A stretch of 6,729 bases of DNA from Euryarchaeota archaeon UBA36 (GCA_002496485.1 DAJW01000122.1:1-6729), one strand, 5' to 3'; counted from the stretch's first letter, positions 1-5,900 are shown. Notes: generated by a model not told the origin, from the letters alone. Program-made: numbers and translations.

Positions 1-42
1 GATGAAATAATGACAATCCACCCTTCCCGAGAAACCGAATAA
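1..42 (+). CDS. 3' end of an upstream gene (partial)
   Basis: The first reading frame is open from base 1 and ends at a TAA at 40-42, giving a 13-residue tail that reads DEIMTIHPSRETE. The fragment is too short to identify. It is called only because the frame is open to the window edge and the next gene begins just downstream in the same direction, as expected in a compact genome. The stop codon shares one base with an ATG at 42-44, a TAATG arrangement that could allow translational coupling to the deaminase gene. It could equally be non-coding spacer. Confidence 0.3.
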   Translation, partial: DEIMTIHPSRETE

Positions 43-71
43 TGATTACCCTGATACTCTCTCAGGTGTAC

Positions 72-509
72 ATGAGTGACAAATGGGATTTGAGATTTCT
101 GGAACTAGCTAGACATATTTCAGACTGGAGTAAGGACCCCTCAACTAAGGTAGGTTGCGTAGTTGTTGGGCCAGATAGAGAAATTCGCTCAACGGGTTTC
201 AATGGCTTCCCGAGAGGAATAATGGATGACGACAATCGACTAAATAATCGCCAAAAAAAATATCCTATGATTTGCCATGCTGAAGAAAATGCGATAATGC
301 ATGCAGCAAGGATTGGAATTTCACTAAAAGGGAATACTGCATATGTTACTTGGCCACCATGCTCTAGGTGCACTAGATCACTAATTCAGGCAGGAATTAA
401 TGAGGTTGTATATCCATCAAACGTAGAAATTCCAGAAAGATGGGAAGAGGATTTCTCCATCGCAATGGATATGATGAAGGAAGCTGGAATCAGTATTAGG
501 AATGCTTAA
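72..509 (+). CDS. Deoxycytidylate (dCMP) deaminase
   Basis: This is a 145-residue zinc-dependent cytidine/deoxycytidylate deaminase. The family converts dCMP to dUMP in the cytoplasm, feeding thymidylate synthesis. Visible motifs are the zinc and catalytic motif HAEENAI (His69, with Glu71 as proton shuttle), the second zinc motif PPCSRC (Cys97 and Cys100), and GFNGFPRG at 42-49, which is typical of dCMP deaminases and distinguishes them from cytidine or tRNA deaminases. The length suits a single-domain enzyme. I chose the ATG at 72 because MSDKWDLRFLELA matches where family members usually begin. A weak AGGTG lies at 64-68. An in-frame ATG at 42 would add ten hydrophobic residues and overlaps the preceding stop, so it remains possible. 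The 3' end overlaps the convergent kinase gene by 14 bases. Confidence 0.9.
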   Translation: MSDKWDLRFLELARHISDWSKDPSTKVGCVVVGPDREIRSTGFNGFPRGIMDDDNRLNNRQKKYPMICHAEENAIMHAARIGISLKGNTAYVTWPPCSRCTRSLIQAGINEVVYPSNVEIPERWEEDFSIAMDMMKEAGISIRNA

Positions 510-1044
510 TTTCATTCCAAAATCCTTCTAATTCAGTTTCTAATTGTTCTATAGAACCATTATTTTCAATAATGTAATCAGCTAATTCTGCTGTGGCCAA
601 TAAGTCTTGACCCGCTTTGTCTTTCGCAGATTCTTCCGTTTTATCCTGTCTAACAAAAGTCTCCCTATCCTCAGGATCTCCCGGTCTATTCCTTTTTTTT
701 AGTCGCTCCCACCTCATTTCTTCACTAGCTCTAATTTCTATCAACCAAAAGTCACCTCTTTTCCTAAATGAAGCAACTTCATCTGGAGTTCTAATCGAAT
801 CTACAACGGCATCTTCTCCATTCAGTATTTCTAATAACATATCAGCCAAGATACTTGGGCCCCCCGATCTTCTCAGTTGCCTTCCACCTTCAATAAGGGA
901 ATTCCTGGTCTCTTCTATTTCTTGATTTCTTAGCCAAGATCTAATTGAATCCGAACATGAAACACTACGCAATCCTTTTTCGGAGAACCAGCTCACGATT
1001 GTCGATTTTCCAGAGGCATTTTTTCCTGTCAGTCCTATCAGCAT
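496..1044 (-). CDS. P-loop nucleotide kinase of the archaeal UPF0200 / dephospho-CoA-kinase-like type
   Basis: This 182-residue P-loop NTPase has the Walker A motif GKNASGKS at residues 7-14 right at its N terminus. An acidic residue follows strand 2 (SDSIR, Asp32). A Walker-B-like stretch AVVDSIRTPDEV (79-90) is followed by a FRKR segment, then a basic lid-like region ERLKKRNRPGDPEDRETF (113-130) and a C-terminal ELADYIIENNGS segment (153-164). This order matches the archaeal UPF0200 family, which is often annotated as dephospho-CoA kinase or nucleoside monophosphate kinase. The substrate is not known to me, and archaeal CoA synthesis commonly uses a different (DUF359) enzyme, so I do not call it coaE. 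The ATG at 1044 puts the P-loop at the usual distance; the longer reading to 1086 would need a TTG. The gene converges on and overlaps the dCMP deaminase by 14 bases. Confidence 0.82.
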   Translation of the reverse strand: MLIGLTGKNASGKSTIVSWFSEKGLRSVSCSDSIRSWLRNQEIEETRNSLIEGGRQLRRSGGPSILADMLLEILNGEDAVVDSIRTPDEVASFRKRGDFWLIEIRASEEMRWERLKKRNRPGDPEDRETFVRQDKTEESAKDKAGQDLLATAELADYIIENNGSIEQLETELEGFWNEIKHS

Positions 1045-1092
1045 GATGTGTCTGAGGGGTCGGCCATGAATATTGGTTCCGTTCAAAAAATT

Positions 1093-1105
1093 AGAAACTA
1101 TATCC
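1093..1105 (+). promoter_or_regulatory. TATA-like element before the membrane protein gene
   Basis: The sequence AACTATAT at 1096-1103 lies in the 100-base divergent spacer between the kinase and the membrane protein gene. Archaeal transcription usually starts about 25 bases after the TATA centre, which predicts a start near 1125. That falls just past the ATG at 1121 and about 20 bases before the ATG at 1145, which favours the downstream start. This is based on spacing and base composition only. Confidence 0.3.
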
Positions 1106-1144
1106 GAAAGGCACTAATGTATGATTACTTCCGAACATGATAAT

Positions 1145-1642
1145 ATGGCGAGGAGCAGGCGAAAAAAGGTAGGGCCAATTAGAAAATGGTGGAGATCAAA
1201 CAGACAAATACATTTTGGATTTTACACTCTATCAACGATATTTTTCACTTCATTGATTTTATTTTCACTAATCTTTGTATTTTTTATGGATGGGGTACAA
1301 AATCTACAATCTGAAGGTAGAGAAAATCTAATTCCTCTTGTGTGGATTGCTTTACTTGGTGGTGCAGTAGCATTGTTTTTTGTTGCACCAGAATTCTTTT
1401 TCTTTATGGGTCAAAAACAGCTTCTTGAAGATATTTTGAATTTAGATTCCCGGCCAGAAGTTCTAAGGAGAAAAAAGGAAGCTGAAAATGCAGCTGATGC
1501 TCTAGGTAAAAAGTATCAAGCAAGACTGAAAGGACTATACGAAATGCTAGGAATTAACATTGGAAAGAAGTACTCTATGCCATCTATTCATCCAAACAGG
1601 AATGTTAACAAATCTTCCGAATCAGTACAAGAGGAGGAATGA
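1145..1642 (+). CDS. Two-TM membrane protein of unknown function
   Basis: This 165-residue protein is not one I recognise. The N terminus is strongly basic (MARSRRKKVGPIRKWWRSN) and precedes two hydrophobic segments at about residues 26-48 and 62-88. By the positive-inside rule both ends should face the cytoplasm. The second segment is unusually rich in Phe (FFVAPEFFFF). After it comes a charged, probably helical region (about 90-140) containing LDSRPEVLRRKKEAE, then a polar tail ending in EEE. The ATG at 1145 is chosen because the basic segment makes a natural N terminus; an ATG at 1121 would add MITSEHDN. It ends one base before the start codon of the signal peptidase gene, and its last codons contain that gene's Shine-Dalgarno site, so the two are probably co-translated. 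A role with the signal peptidase is inference from this coupling. Confidence 0.75.
   Translation: MARSRRKKVGPIRKWWRSNRQIHFGFYTLSTIFFTSLILFSLIFVFFMDGVQNLQSEGRENLIPLVWIALLGGAVALFFVAPEFFFFMGQKQLLEDILNLDSRPEVLRRKKEAENAADALGKKYQARLKGLYEMLGINIGKKYSMPSIHPNRNVNKSSESVQEEE
1631..1637 (+). promoter_or_regulatory. Strong Shine-Dalgarno site deciding a TTG start
   Basis: GAGGAGG is complementary to the 3' end of 16S rRNA and lies within the last codons of the membrane protein gene. Six bases separate it from the TTG at 1644, a near-ideal spacing. It is the clearest ribosome binding site in the window and argues for the TTG as the true start of the signal peptidase. The same bases encode Glu codons, so amino acid constraint could also explain the sequence. 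Confidence 0.65.
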
Positions 1643-1643
1643 G

Positions 1644-2504
1644 TTGACAGACCCAAAAGTCGACCAGTCAAATTCTAGTCTTAATCAGAATGAGATTAGG
1701 AGTGTAGTGGCTAAAGAAGTGATTCTAGCTCTGGGTCTAGTCGTACTGATACTTGGAGCAATGTGGATTTCTACTGGATCCTTTCCACCCATGGTAGTAG
1801 TAGAATCAGGTTCTATGATGCATGATCTGGAGGACGGATCTATTGGGGCAATAGATGCTGGAGATTTGATATTAGTGATGAATCCTTCAAGAAGACAAGT
1901 AATTACTCTGGTTGAAGCTACTCAAGAAGATAATCCAAATTATAACTACCATTCTCACGGAATGCCAGGAGATGTGGTAATTTACAAGAAGAATGGTGGA
2001 AGTGAAACGCCTGTAATTCATAGGGCATTGCTAAAGGTTGTAGCAAATTCTACAATAGCTGGTTCAGAAACTTGGGACGTCAGAGGTACAAGTATCAAAA
2101 ATGTACAATCCATTTCAATGACTCTAGATTATAATTGCAAATTTCACGGAAACCTTACACTAATAAATTGGATTCCTTCTCACGAAGGCTATCTAACTAC
2201 TGGAGATAATCCAAGTACAAATGGCTGTAAAATCGATCAACTAGCTGCTACTGGACAAGACCCGAGAAATGGCCTAAAAGATGAATTTGGGAATCCCGTT
2301 ACCGCGGTTAAAGAAGAATGGATATTAGGCATTGCATCTAGTGAATTACCTTGGGTCGGTTCAATAAAACTCCTTGCTTCTGGCAATCATCAGTCGGTCA
2401 CAGATAATGCCTGGTTCAATCTTACAATATCTATTATCCTATTACTAGCCATTCCAGGAATAATTGAGGGAATTCCCAAAATCTCTAGCCCAGAAGAAGA
2501 ATAA
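1644..2504 (+). CDS. Signal peptidase I, archaeal/ER (Sec11-like) type, with two insertions
   Basis: This 286-residue membrane serine protease would remove signal peptides from secreted proteins outside the cytoplasmic membrane. A transmembrane anchor lies at about residues 24-45. It is followed by the serine box VVESGSMM (Ser57), the box PVIHRALL with His126 where bacterial enzymes have Lys, and TTGDN (Asp188) followed by a second Asp198. This is the Ser-His-Asp arrangement of Sec11 and archaeal enzymes. A second hydrophobic segment (about 258-277) lies near the C terminus, before an acidic tail. The Ser-to-His and His-to-Asp intervals (69 and 62 residues) are much longer than in yeast Sec11 (39 and 20). 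The TTG start is chosen for its Shine-Dalgarno site and because the longer reading, from a TTG at 1560, would run 83 bases into the preceding gene. The stop codon abuts that of the convergent protease gene. Confidence 0.87.
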   Translation: MTDPKVDQSNSSLNQNEIRSVVAKEVILALGLVVLILGAMWISTGSFPPMVVVESGSMMHDLEDGSIGAIDAGDLILVMNPSRRQVITLVEATQEDNPNYNYHSHGMPGDVVIYKKNGGSETPVIHRALLKVVANSTIAGSETWDVRGTSIKNVQSISMTLDYNCKFHGNLTLINWIPSHEGYLTTGDNPSTNGCKIDQLAATGQDPRNGLKDEFGNPVTAVKEEWILGIASSELPWVGSIKLLASGNHQSVTDNAWFNLTISIILLLAIPGIIEGIPKISSPEEE

Positions 2505-4040
2505 TTACCACGGAAATATAGGACTTATTAAGGGTAATAAGATTATTATCAGAAAGAAAAAACTACTATAGTTACTAATTTTGTTAGCAAAATTCTCAAT
2601 CTTTATTGGGTGTCTAGAACTAATTCTTCTCAAAATAGAGTGTATTGCGTCTTTTACAATATGTCCACCATCAAATGGAACCATAGGAACCAAATTTGCA
2701 AATCCAAGTAGAAAATTCACCCATACTAGCCAAAAAAGAAAATCAAATATACGCAGAACGTTTTCCTTTCCGATTGATTCGGGAATAAATCCTTCAACTT
2801 CTAACAGCTGCCTTTCTTCGATTATCATAGTTTGACCATCTAGACTCATCGGTTCAAAGAGCATTATTACCGGTGTAACTAATGTGTAAACTAACCTATC
2901 AACAATTCCAAAATTACCTTGCAAAATGATTGAGTACCTTTTTGCTGCTACAATATCTTCTGCAATATCAACTCCTAGAAATGATTTACCCGGTTCAGGA
3001 TTTCCATAGAAACTCATACATCTTTCATAATCGTTATTTTGTTCACAAATTGAATTGAAATGTTCAAACCTATCTCCCATTACAACTGATACTTCTTTCT
3101 CATCCCTGAAACCATCTTCACTAGGGAAAGTTAGAACTTTGAAAACTATTTCATCTCCGGGTGAAGTATCATTTAATGTAGAACTAAAGCTATCATAATC
3201 AGTGATTTCAGTTCCATTTATCTCAATTATCGCCTCATATGGAGCAAGTCCCGCTTCTTGGGCCGGCTCCCCTTCAATGATTTCTCTGATATGTAGCCCT
3301 TCTTGATTAGCCACCAAGCCTGTGGAAACAAATGCTAATAATATGACAGCAATATAAGTTGCAAAAATATTGATCGAGGGTCCCGCCGCAAATAATCGCA
3401 TTCTTTCTCTTCTTGGTGCTCGAATCATCTCATCTTGCTCAGGTTCAGCAAATGCACCCAAAGGCAACGGACCCATTAGCAGTAGTCCAAAACTCTTCAA
3501 CCTCATTCCATGAACTCTCGCCTGAATTCCATGACTATATTCATGAATTACCAGAGTAACAATTAGTGCGATTACTGGCCACCAAAAAGGCACAAAACTT
3601 GTCACTCCTGGAATAAAGAGAACATCACTAGCTGGAATATATTCCTCTCTCGGATTCAAAATTGTTGAAAATGCACTAATCAAAAGCACGAACACCACTA
3701 GAGCCATCACTGACAAACAAATCCATATGGAAATCTCTCCAAAAAACTTCCAGAATCGTTTAAAACTAGAAATTCTATCCAAAATACTCTTTCCTTTTTT
3801 AGTCCTTATCATCAGGATAAAACCAAGAACTCTTGTTGCATCTATCTTGTCGAGATATCCAGTCGATTCCAAAGAAATGATTGAAAAGTACCAAATTCCA
3901 ATCAAAATAATTATCCATAGAGGAATTCCTACTAAATACAACATAAGTAGGAAAAATATTGGGAAAGTACTACTAAACATGGATAATTGATTAGTTTTTT
4001 TATAACTATTTGCATTATCACATTGTTTATTCATGTACAT
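2505..4040 (-). CDS. Site-2-type intramembrane metalloprotease (peptidase M50) with PDZ domain
   Basis: This 511-residue polytopic membrane protein belongs to the S2P/RseP family, zinc proteases that cut substrates inside the membrane. The zinc motif HEYSH is at 166-170 in a hydrophobic helix. A family-typical FAAGPSINIF is at 217-226. The third ligand motif appears as NLVPMVPFDGGH (449-460), with Asp457. Between them, about 238-320 resembles a PDZ domain, including the segment EGEPAQEAGLAP. Further hydrophobic segments lie at about 26-54, 104-127, 151-166, 224-243, 433-450 and 493-508. The N-terminal extension before the catalytic core is typical of archaeal members. The ATG at 4040 is used; Met3 and Met21 (base 3980) are alternatives, and Met21 lies right before the first TM segment. 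Substrates are unknown. A link with the convergent signal peptidase, which could make the first cut, is only suggested by proximity. Confidence 0.9.
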   Translation of the reverse strand: MYMNKQCDNANSYKKTNQLSMFSSTFPIFFLLMLYLVGIPLWIIILIGIWYFSIISLESTGYLDKIDATRVLGFILMIRTKKGKSILDRISSFKRFWKFFGEISIWICLSVMALVVFVLLISAFSTILNPREEYIPASDVLFIPGVTSFVPFWWPVIALIVTLVIHEYSHGIQARVHGMRLKSFGLLLMGPLPLGAFAEPEQDEMIRAPRRERMRLFAAGPSINIFATYIAVILLAFVSTGLVANQEGLHIREIIEGEPAQEAGLAPYEAIIEINGTEITDYDSFSSTLNDTSPGDEIVFKVLTFPSEDGFRDEKEVSVVMGDRFEHFNSICEQNNDYERCMSFYGNPEPGKSFLGVDIAEDIVAAKRYSIILQGNFGIVDRLVYTLVTPVIMLFEPMSLDGQTMIIEERQLLEVEGFIPESIGKENVLRIFDFLFWLVWVNFLLGFANLVPMVPFDGGHIVKDAIHSILRRISSRHPIKIENFANKISNYSSFFFLIIILLPLISPIFPW

Positions 4041-4072
4041 GCTAATAGCAGGGCATTATTCAACCTGTGCAG

Positions 4073-4080
4073 TAAATAAA
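4073..4080. promoter_or_regulatory. AT element able to serve as TATA box in both directions
   Basis: TAAATAAA, which reads TTTATTTA on the other strand, lies in the 69-base spacer between the divergent membrane protease (start 4040) and the small ORF (start 4110). The gap to the minus-strand ATG is 32 bases and to the plus-strand ATG is 29 bases. Either spacing would give a very short 5' leader, as is common in archaea. This is assigned by spacing alone; one real and one coincidental use is equally possible. Confidence 0.3.
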
Positions 4081-4109
4081 CTGAAAATACACGCCCTCAT
4101 CTCACAGCT

Positions 4110-4292
4110 ATGCAAAGACACAGACTAGCTGAAATAAGAAATAAAAAGAGAAAAATCAAATCTTTAGTTAGAGAAAGAGACAGTGTATCAAGATTAATTG
4201 AGCAGTCTGATCTAACAGAAATTAAAGAATCATTAATTAATCAAGTAGTTAAGATTAAATCTTTAGAGAGAAAGATATCAGGGATAGAATGA
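4110..4292 (+). CDS. Small basic coiled-coil protein, hypothetical
   Basis: This ORF encodes 60 residues from an ATG. The product is highly charged and rich in Lys, Arg, Glu, Ile and Leu, with no Pro, Cys, Trp or Tyr. The spacing of Ile, Leu and Val from about residue 12 to the end suggests one or two amphipathic helices forming a coiled coil, with a Ser-Asp-Leu-Thr turn near 33-36. It does not resemble a family I can name. In favour of a real gene, it fills the space between the protease start and the Hjc stop almost exactly, ending 7 bases before the convergent Hjc gene, and a TATA-like element is suitably placed upstream. Against it, AT-rich DNA readily yields Lys-rich short ORFs. Confidence 0.5.
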   Translation: MQRHRLAEIRNKKRKIKSLVRERDSVSRLIEQSDLTEIKESLINQVVKIKSLERKISGIE

Positions 4293-4299
4293 TTAACAA

Positions 4300-4830
4300 T
4301 TAAATTGACTTTACTCCATCAGATTTGCATACTAATGAAAGAAATCTATGAAGTGGCATTCCCGCTTCCCAATTTAAATGAGGCACTCCTCTATTGGTTA
4401 GTGGCAGTTCGGGAATACTTCTTGATAGATGTCTGGATTTTCCGGTTAAACCTTCTACCTGAACCCTCATTATTCTCCAACTATCTCCTCTCACCCCTTT
4501 CAAACGGAAGGCATATAGAGGTTGAAGCCCACACCTCTCACCTACTTCTTTCAAAGAATTATATTGATTCATAGTCCTTCCAGAAAGATAAATTCTATCA
4601 CTTTTCGAAGATTTAACTTCAACTTGAAAACACAAATCCCCTCTCAAAACTAGTAAATCGCCCGTTCCTTCGGTTCCACTTCCTGGAGCTCTAACTACTA
4701 AAAATGGCCTTTTGACTACTTGCATTGCCATCGCTCTTTCTAGTTCTGAACAAGATCTAGTTACAGCCCTAACACCCTTCACTTCGCCTGCAAGTACAGA
4801 TCGCAATTCTCTTTCATATGAAGTGCCCAT
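4300..4830 (-). CDS. hjc: Archaeal Holliday junction resolvase (Hjc family) with an insert
   Basis: This 176-residue nuclease would cut four-way DNA junctions in recombination and fork repair. The N-terminal helix SYERELRSVL carries the family glutamate (Glu6). VVRAPGSG (45-52) corresponds to the VVRSAGS strand of the family. GDLLVL (57-62) supplies Asp58, and FQVEVKSSKSDRIYLS (68-83) supplies the E-x-K pair Glu71 and Lys73. The C-terminal HLNWEAGMPLHRFLSL (151-166) resembles the end of Pyrococcus Hjc. Compared with the usual roughly 120-140 residues, this one is longer. About 20 extra residues lie between the first helix and the VVR strand, and more lie in the segment at about 122-150. The ATG at 4830 gives the expected N terminus. 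It is 45 bases downstream of the macro-domain gene on the same strand, so the two are probably cotranscribed. Confidence 0.85.
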   Translation of the reverse strand: MGTSYERELRSVLAGEVKGVRAVTRSCSELERAMAMQVVKRPFLVVRAPGSGTEGTGDLLVLRGDLCFQVEVKSSKSDRIYLSGRTMNQYNSLKEVGERCGLQPLYAFRLKGVRGDSWRIMRVQVEGLTGKSRHLSRSIPELPLTNRGVPHLNWEAGMPLHRFLSLVCKSDGVKSI

Positions 4831-4875
4831 AAAGCCAGCGAAATCTCAGGGTTATTGAGTTAATTGGTCATTAAA

Positions 4876-5517
4876 TCACTGGAACTTACCTTTTCTGTAT
4901 TCCCTAGTTCTGTCCACACCAGGAAATTGATCTTCGCTTTCTCTGTAAACAGTTTTCATATTATTCATGAAATTATCTTCATGGGTTACAATAAGTACCA
5001 TTCGTACTCCCGGATCTACATCTCCATCCATCCATGGTAGAATTATTTCCATTGTCATTCTAGCTCCTTCTCTATGAGGATATGCGAAAACATCCATTCC
5101 CAAAGGTGGCAATACAATAGTTTCTCTATCTTTCAACTCATTTACTTCATTAAATAATGCTTGATATGAATTTCTCAACATTTCTCTACGGAAATTATCT
5201 TGAGTAGGCCTTCTACAATCAGGACCGACAACGTGAATTAAATTCTTAGCTGGTAAGTCATAGCCTGGAGTTACAACTGCTTCTCCAACCCCACATGGCT
5301 GAAGATTCAACAATCTTCTTTCCTTAGCTATATCTTGACATCTTTCTCTAAGTTTTGGCCCAGCAGCTACTTGCATTCTTTCATCTAATCCTTCTCTACC
5401 TGCTAGTCTATTATTGGCTGGAATTACCATGATGTCAGCTTCGACTCCAATTATGTCTCCAAATAGCACTCTAACTTGTCCATGACGACATTCTCTGACA
5501 ATTACCACATCGGCCAT
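4876..5517 (-). CDS. Macro-domain protein with variant ligand-binding loops
   Basis: This 213-residue protein has a macro domain, a fold that usually binds or hydrolyses ADP-ribose derivatives. Matching segments are GDIIGVEADIMVIPANN (20-36), VAAGPKLRERC (50-60), GEAVVTPGYDLPAKNLIHVVGP (split at 78-85 and 86-99), a central NSYQALF helix, and PPLGMDVFAYPHREGA (137-152). The adenine-contacting Asp of GDI is present (Asp21). However, the glycine-rich first loop reads GREGLD (40-45) where active members have GGGVD, and the second loop reads LGMDVFAYP (139-147) where STGxxGYP is usual. Binding may therefore be changed or lost. An in-frame TAA lies 12 bases before the ATG, which fixes the start. 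A TATA-like element about 28 bases upstream suggests a leaderless mRNA. It heads a likely operon with hjc. Confidence 0.83.
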   Translation of the reverse strand: MADVVIVRECRHGQVRVLFGDIIGVEADIMVIPANNRLAGREGLDERMQVAAGPKLRERCQDIAKERRLLNLQPCGVGEAVVTPGYDLPAKNLIHVVGPDCRRPTQDNFRREMLRNSYQALFNEVNELKDRETIVLPPLGMDVFAYPHREGARMTMEIILPWMDGDVDPGVRMVLIVTHEDNFMNNMKTVYRESEDQFPGVDRTREYRKGKFQ

Positions 5518-5540
5518 AATATATTGGAGTTAAGCCATCG

Positions 5541-5550
5541 GATATGTATT
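5541..5550 (-). promoter_or_regulatory. TATA-like element of the macro-domain gene
   Basis: On the minus strand this reads AATACATATC, centred about 28 bases before the macro-domain ATG at 5517, so transcription would begin at or very near the start codon. The identical 10-mer stands before the MC1 gene at 5902-5911 on the other strand. The shared sequence supports both as core promoter elements. Confidence 0.4.
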
Positions 5551-5613
5551 CATCGCTCATTTTTTACCTAAATCTTGGGAAGTTTTTTTCGTTAAGACCA
5601 AATCGCTTAACTC

Positions 5614-5847
5614 GTGTACTCTAGTTATGTGTTAATTGATGTGGAACCTGGGATGGAAAAATCAGTTTTTAGTACCATATCTAAACTTTCATTAATTTCA
5701 GATGCGAATTTATTATTAGGAGATCATGATATCATAGTGAAAATTCAAGCAGAAGATATGAGAGAGATTGGGATTTTTGTCATTAATTCAATTCGATCTA
5801 TTGAAGGAGTTTCCAATACGAAGACATTGGCATGCGCTGTGTTCTGA
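5614..5847 (+). CDS. Stand-alone Lrp/AsnC ligand-binding (RAM) domain protein
   Basis: This 77-residue protein is the effector-binding and oligomerising half of Lrp/AsnC regulators, with no helix-turn-helix. The alpha-beta pattern is plain: strand YVLIDVEPG, helix EKSVFSTISKL, strand ANLLLGDHDIIVKI with the family Gly-x-x-Asp (Gly36, Asp39), helix REIGIFVINSIRS, and GVSNTKTL before the last strand. Such proteins usually bind amino acids at subunit interfaces and may join with full-length Lrp partners; the ligand here is unknown. The start is a GTG at 5614. An in-frame TAA lies at 5608-5610, two codons before it, and no ATG is available in the N-terminal region, so GTG is nearly forced. It lies divergent to the macro-domain gene and 96 bases upstream of MC1. 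Confidence 0.85.
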   Translation: MYSSYVLIDVEPGMEKSVFSTISKLSLISDANLLLGDHDIIVKIQAEDMREIGIFVINSIRSIEGVSNTKTLACAVF

Positions 5848-5880
5848 AATATTTTCCTGTATGGTAAATATCTTTGCAGT

Positions 5881-5891
5881 AATTTCTTTTT
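5881..5891 (+). terminator. T-rich tract after the RAM-domain gene
   Basis: AATTTCTTTTT at 5881-5891 follows the stop codon of the RAM-domain gene and precedes the MC1 promoter element. Archaeal RNA polymerase commonly terminates at T-rich tracts on the coding strand without a hairpin. The position between two same-strand genes fits, but the tract is interrupted by one C and composition is the only evidence. Confidence 0.25.
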
Positions 5892-5900
5892 CCCGAAGAT

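Noticed and set aside
62..373. Open frame on the minus strand opposite the dCMP deaminase
   Set aside because: It lies fully within the well-supported deaminase gene and its product shows no domain-like pattern.
617..925. Open frame on the plus strand opposite the P-loop kinase
   Set aside because: Ser- and Leu-rich antisense translation with no motif, inside a gene with a clear Walker A and family motifs.
1045..1086. Longer N terminus for the P-loop kinase
   Set aside because: It would need a TTG start and move the P-loop away from the N terminus, where this family has it.
950..1140. Direct repeat TCCGAACATGA at 950-960 and 1130-1140
   Set aside because: An exact 11-base pair is expected several times by chance in a window of this size, and one copy is inside the kinase coding sequence.
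1560..1643. Longer N terminus for the signal peptidase
   Set aside because: It would start at a TTG, overlap the membrane protein gene by 83 bases, and lacks the Shine-Dalgarno site seen before the TTG at 1644.
2581..2835. Plus-strand frame inside the site-2 protease gene
   Set aside because: It lies opposite the conserved third zinc-ligand region of the protease and has no recognisable content.
3727..3990. Second plus-strand frame inside the site-2 protease gene
   Set aside because: It mirrors the N-terminal membrane segments of the protease and has no independent support.
4305..4574. Plus-strand frame opposite the Hjc gene
   Set aside because: Hjc carries all catalytic residues in the other direction; this frame has no motif.
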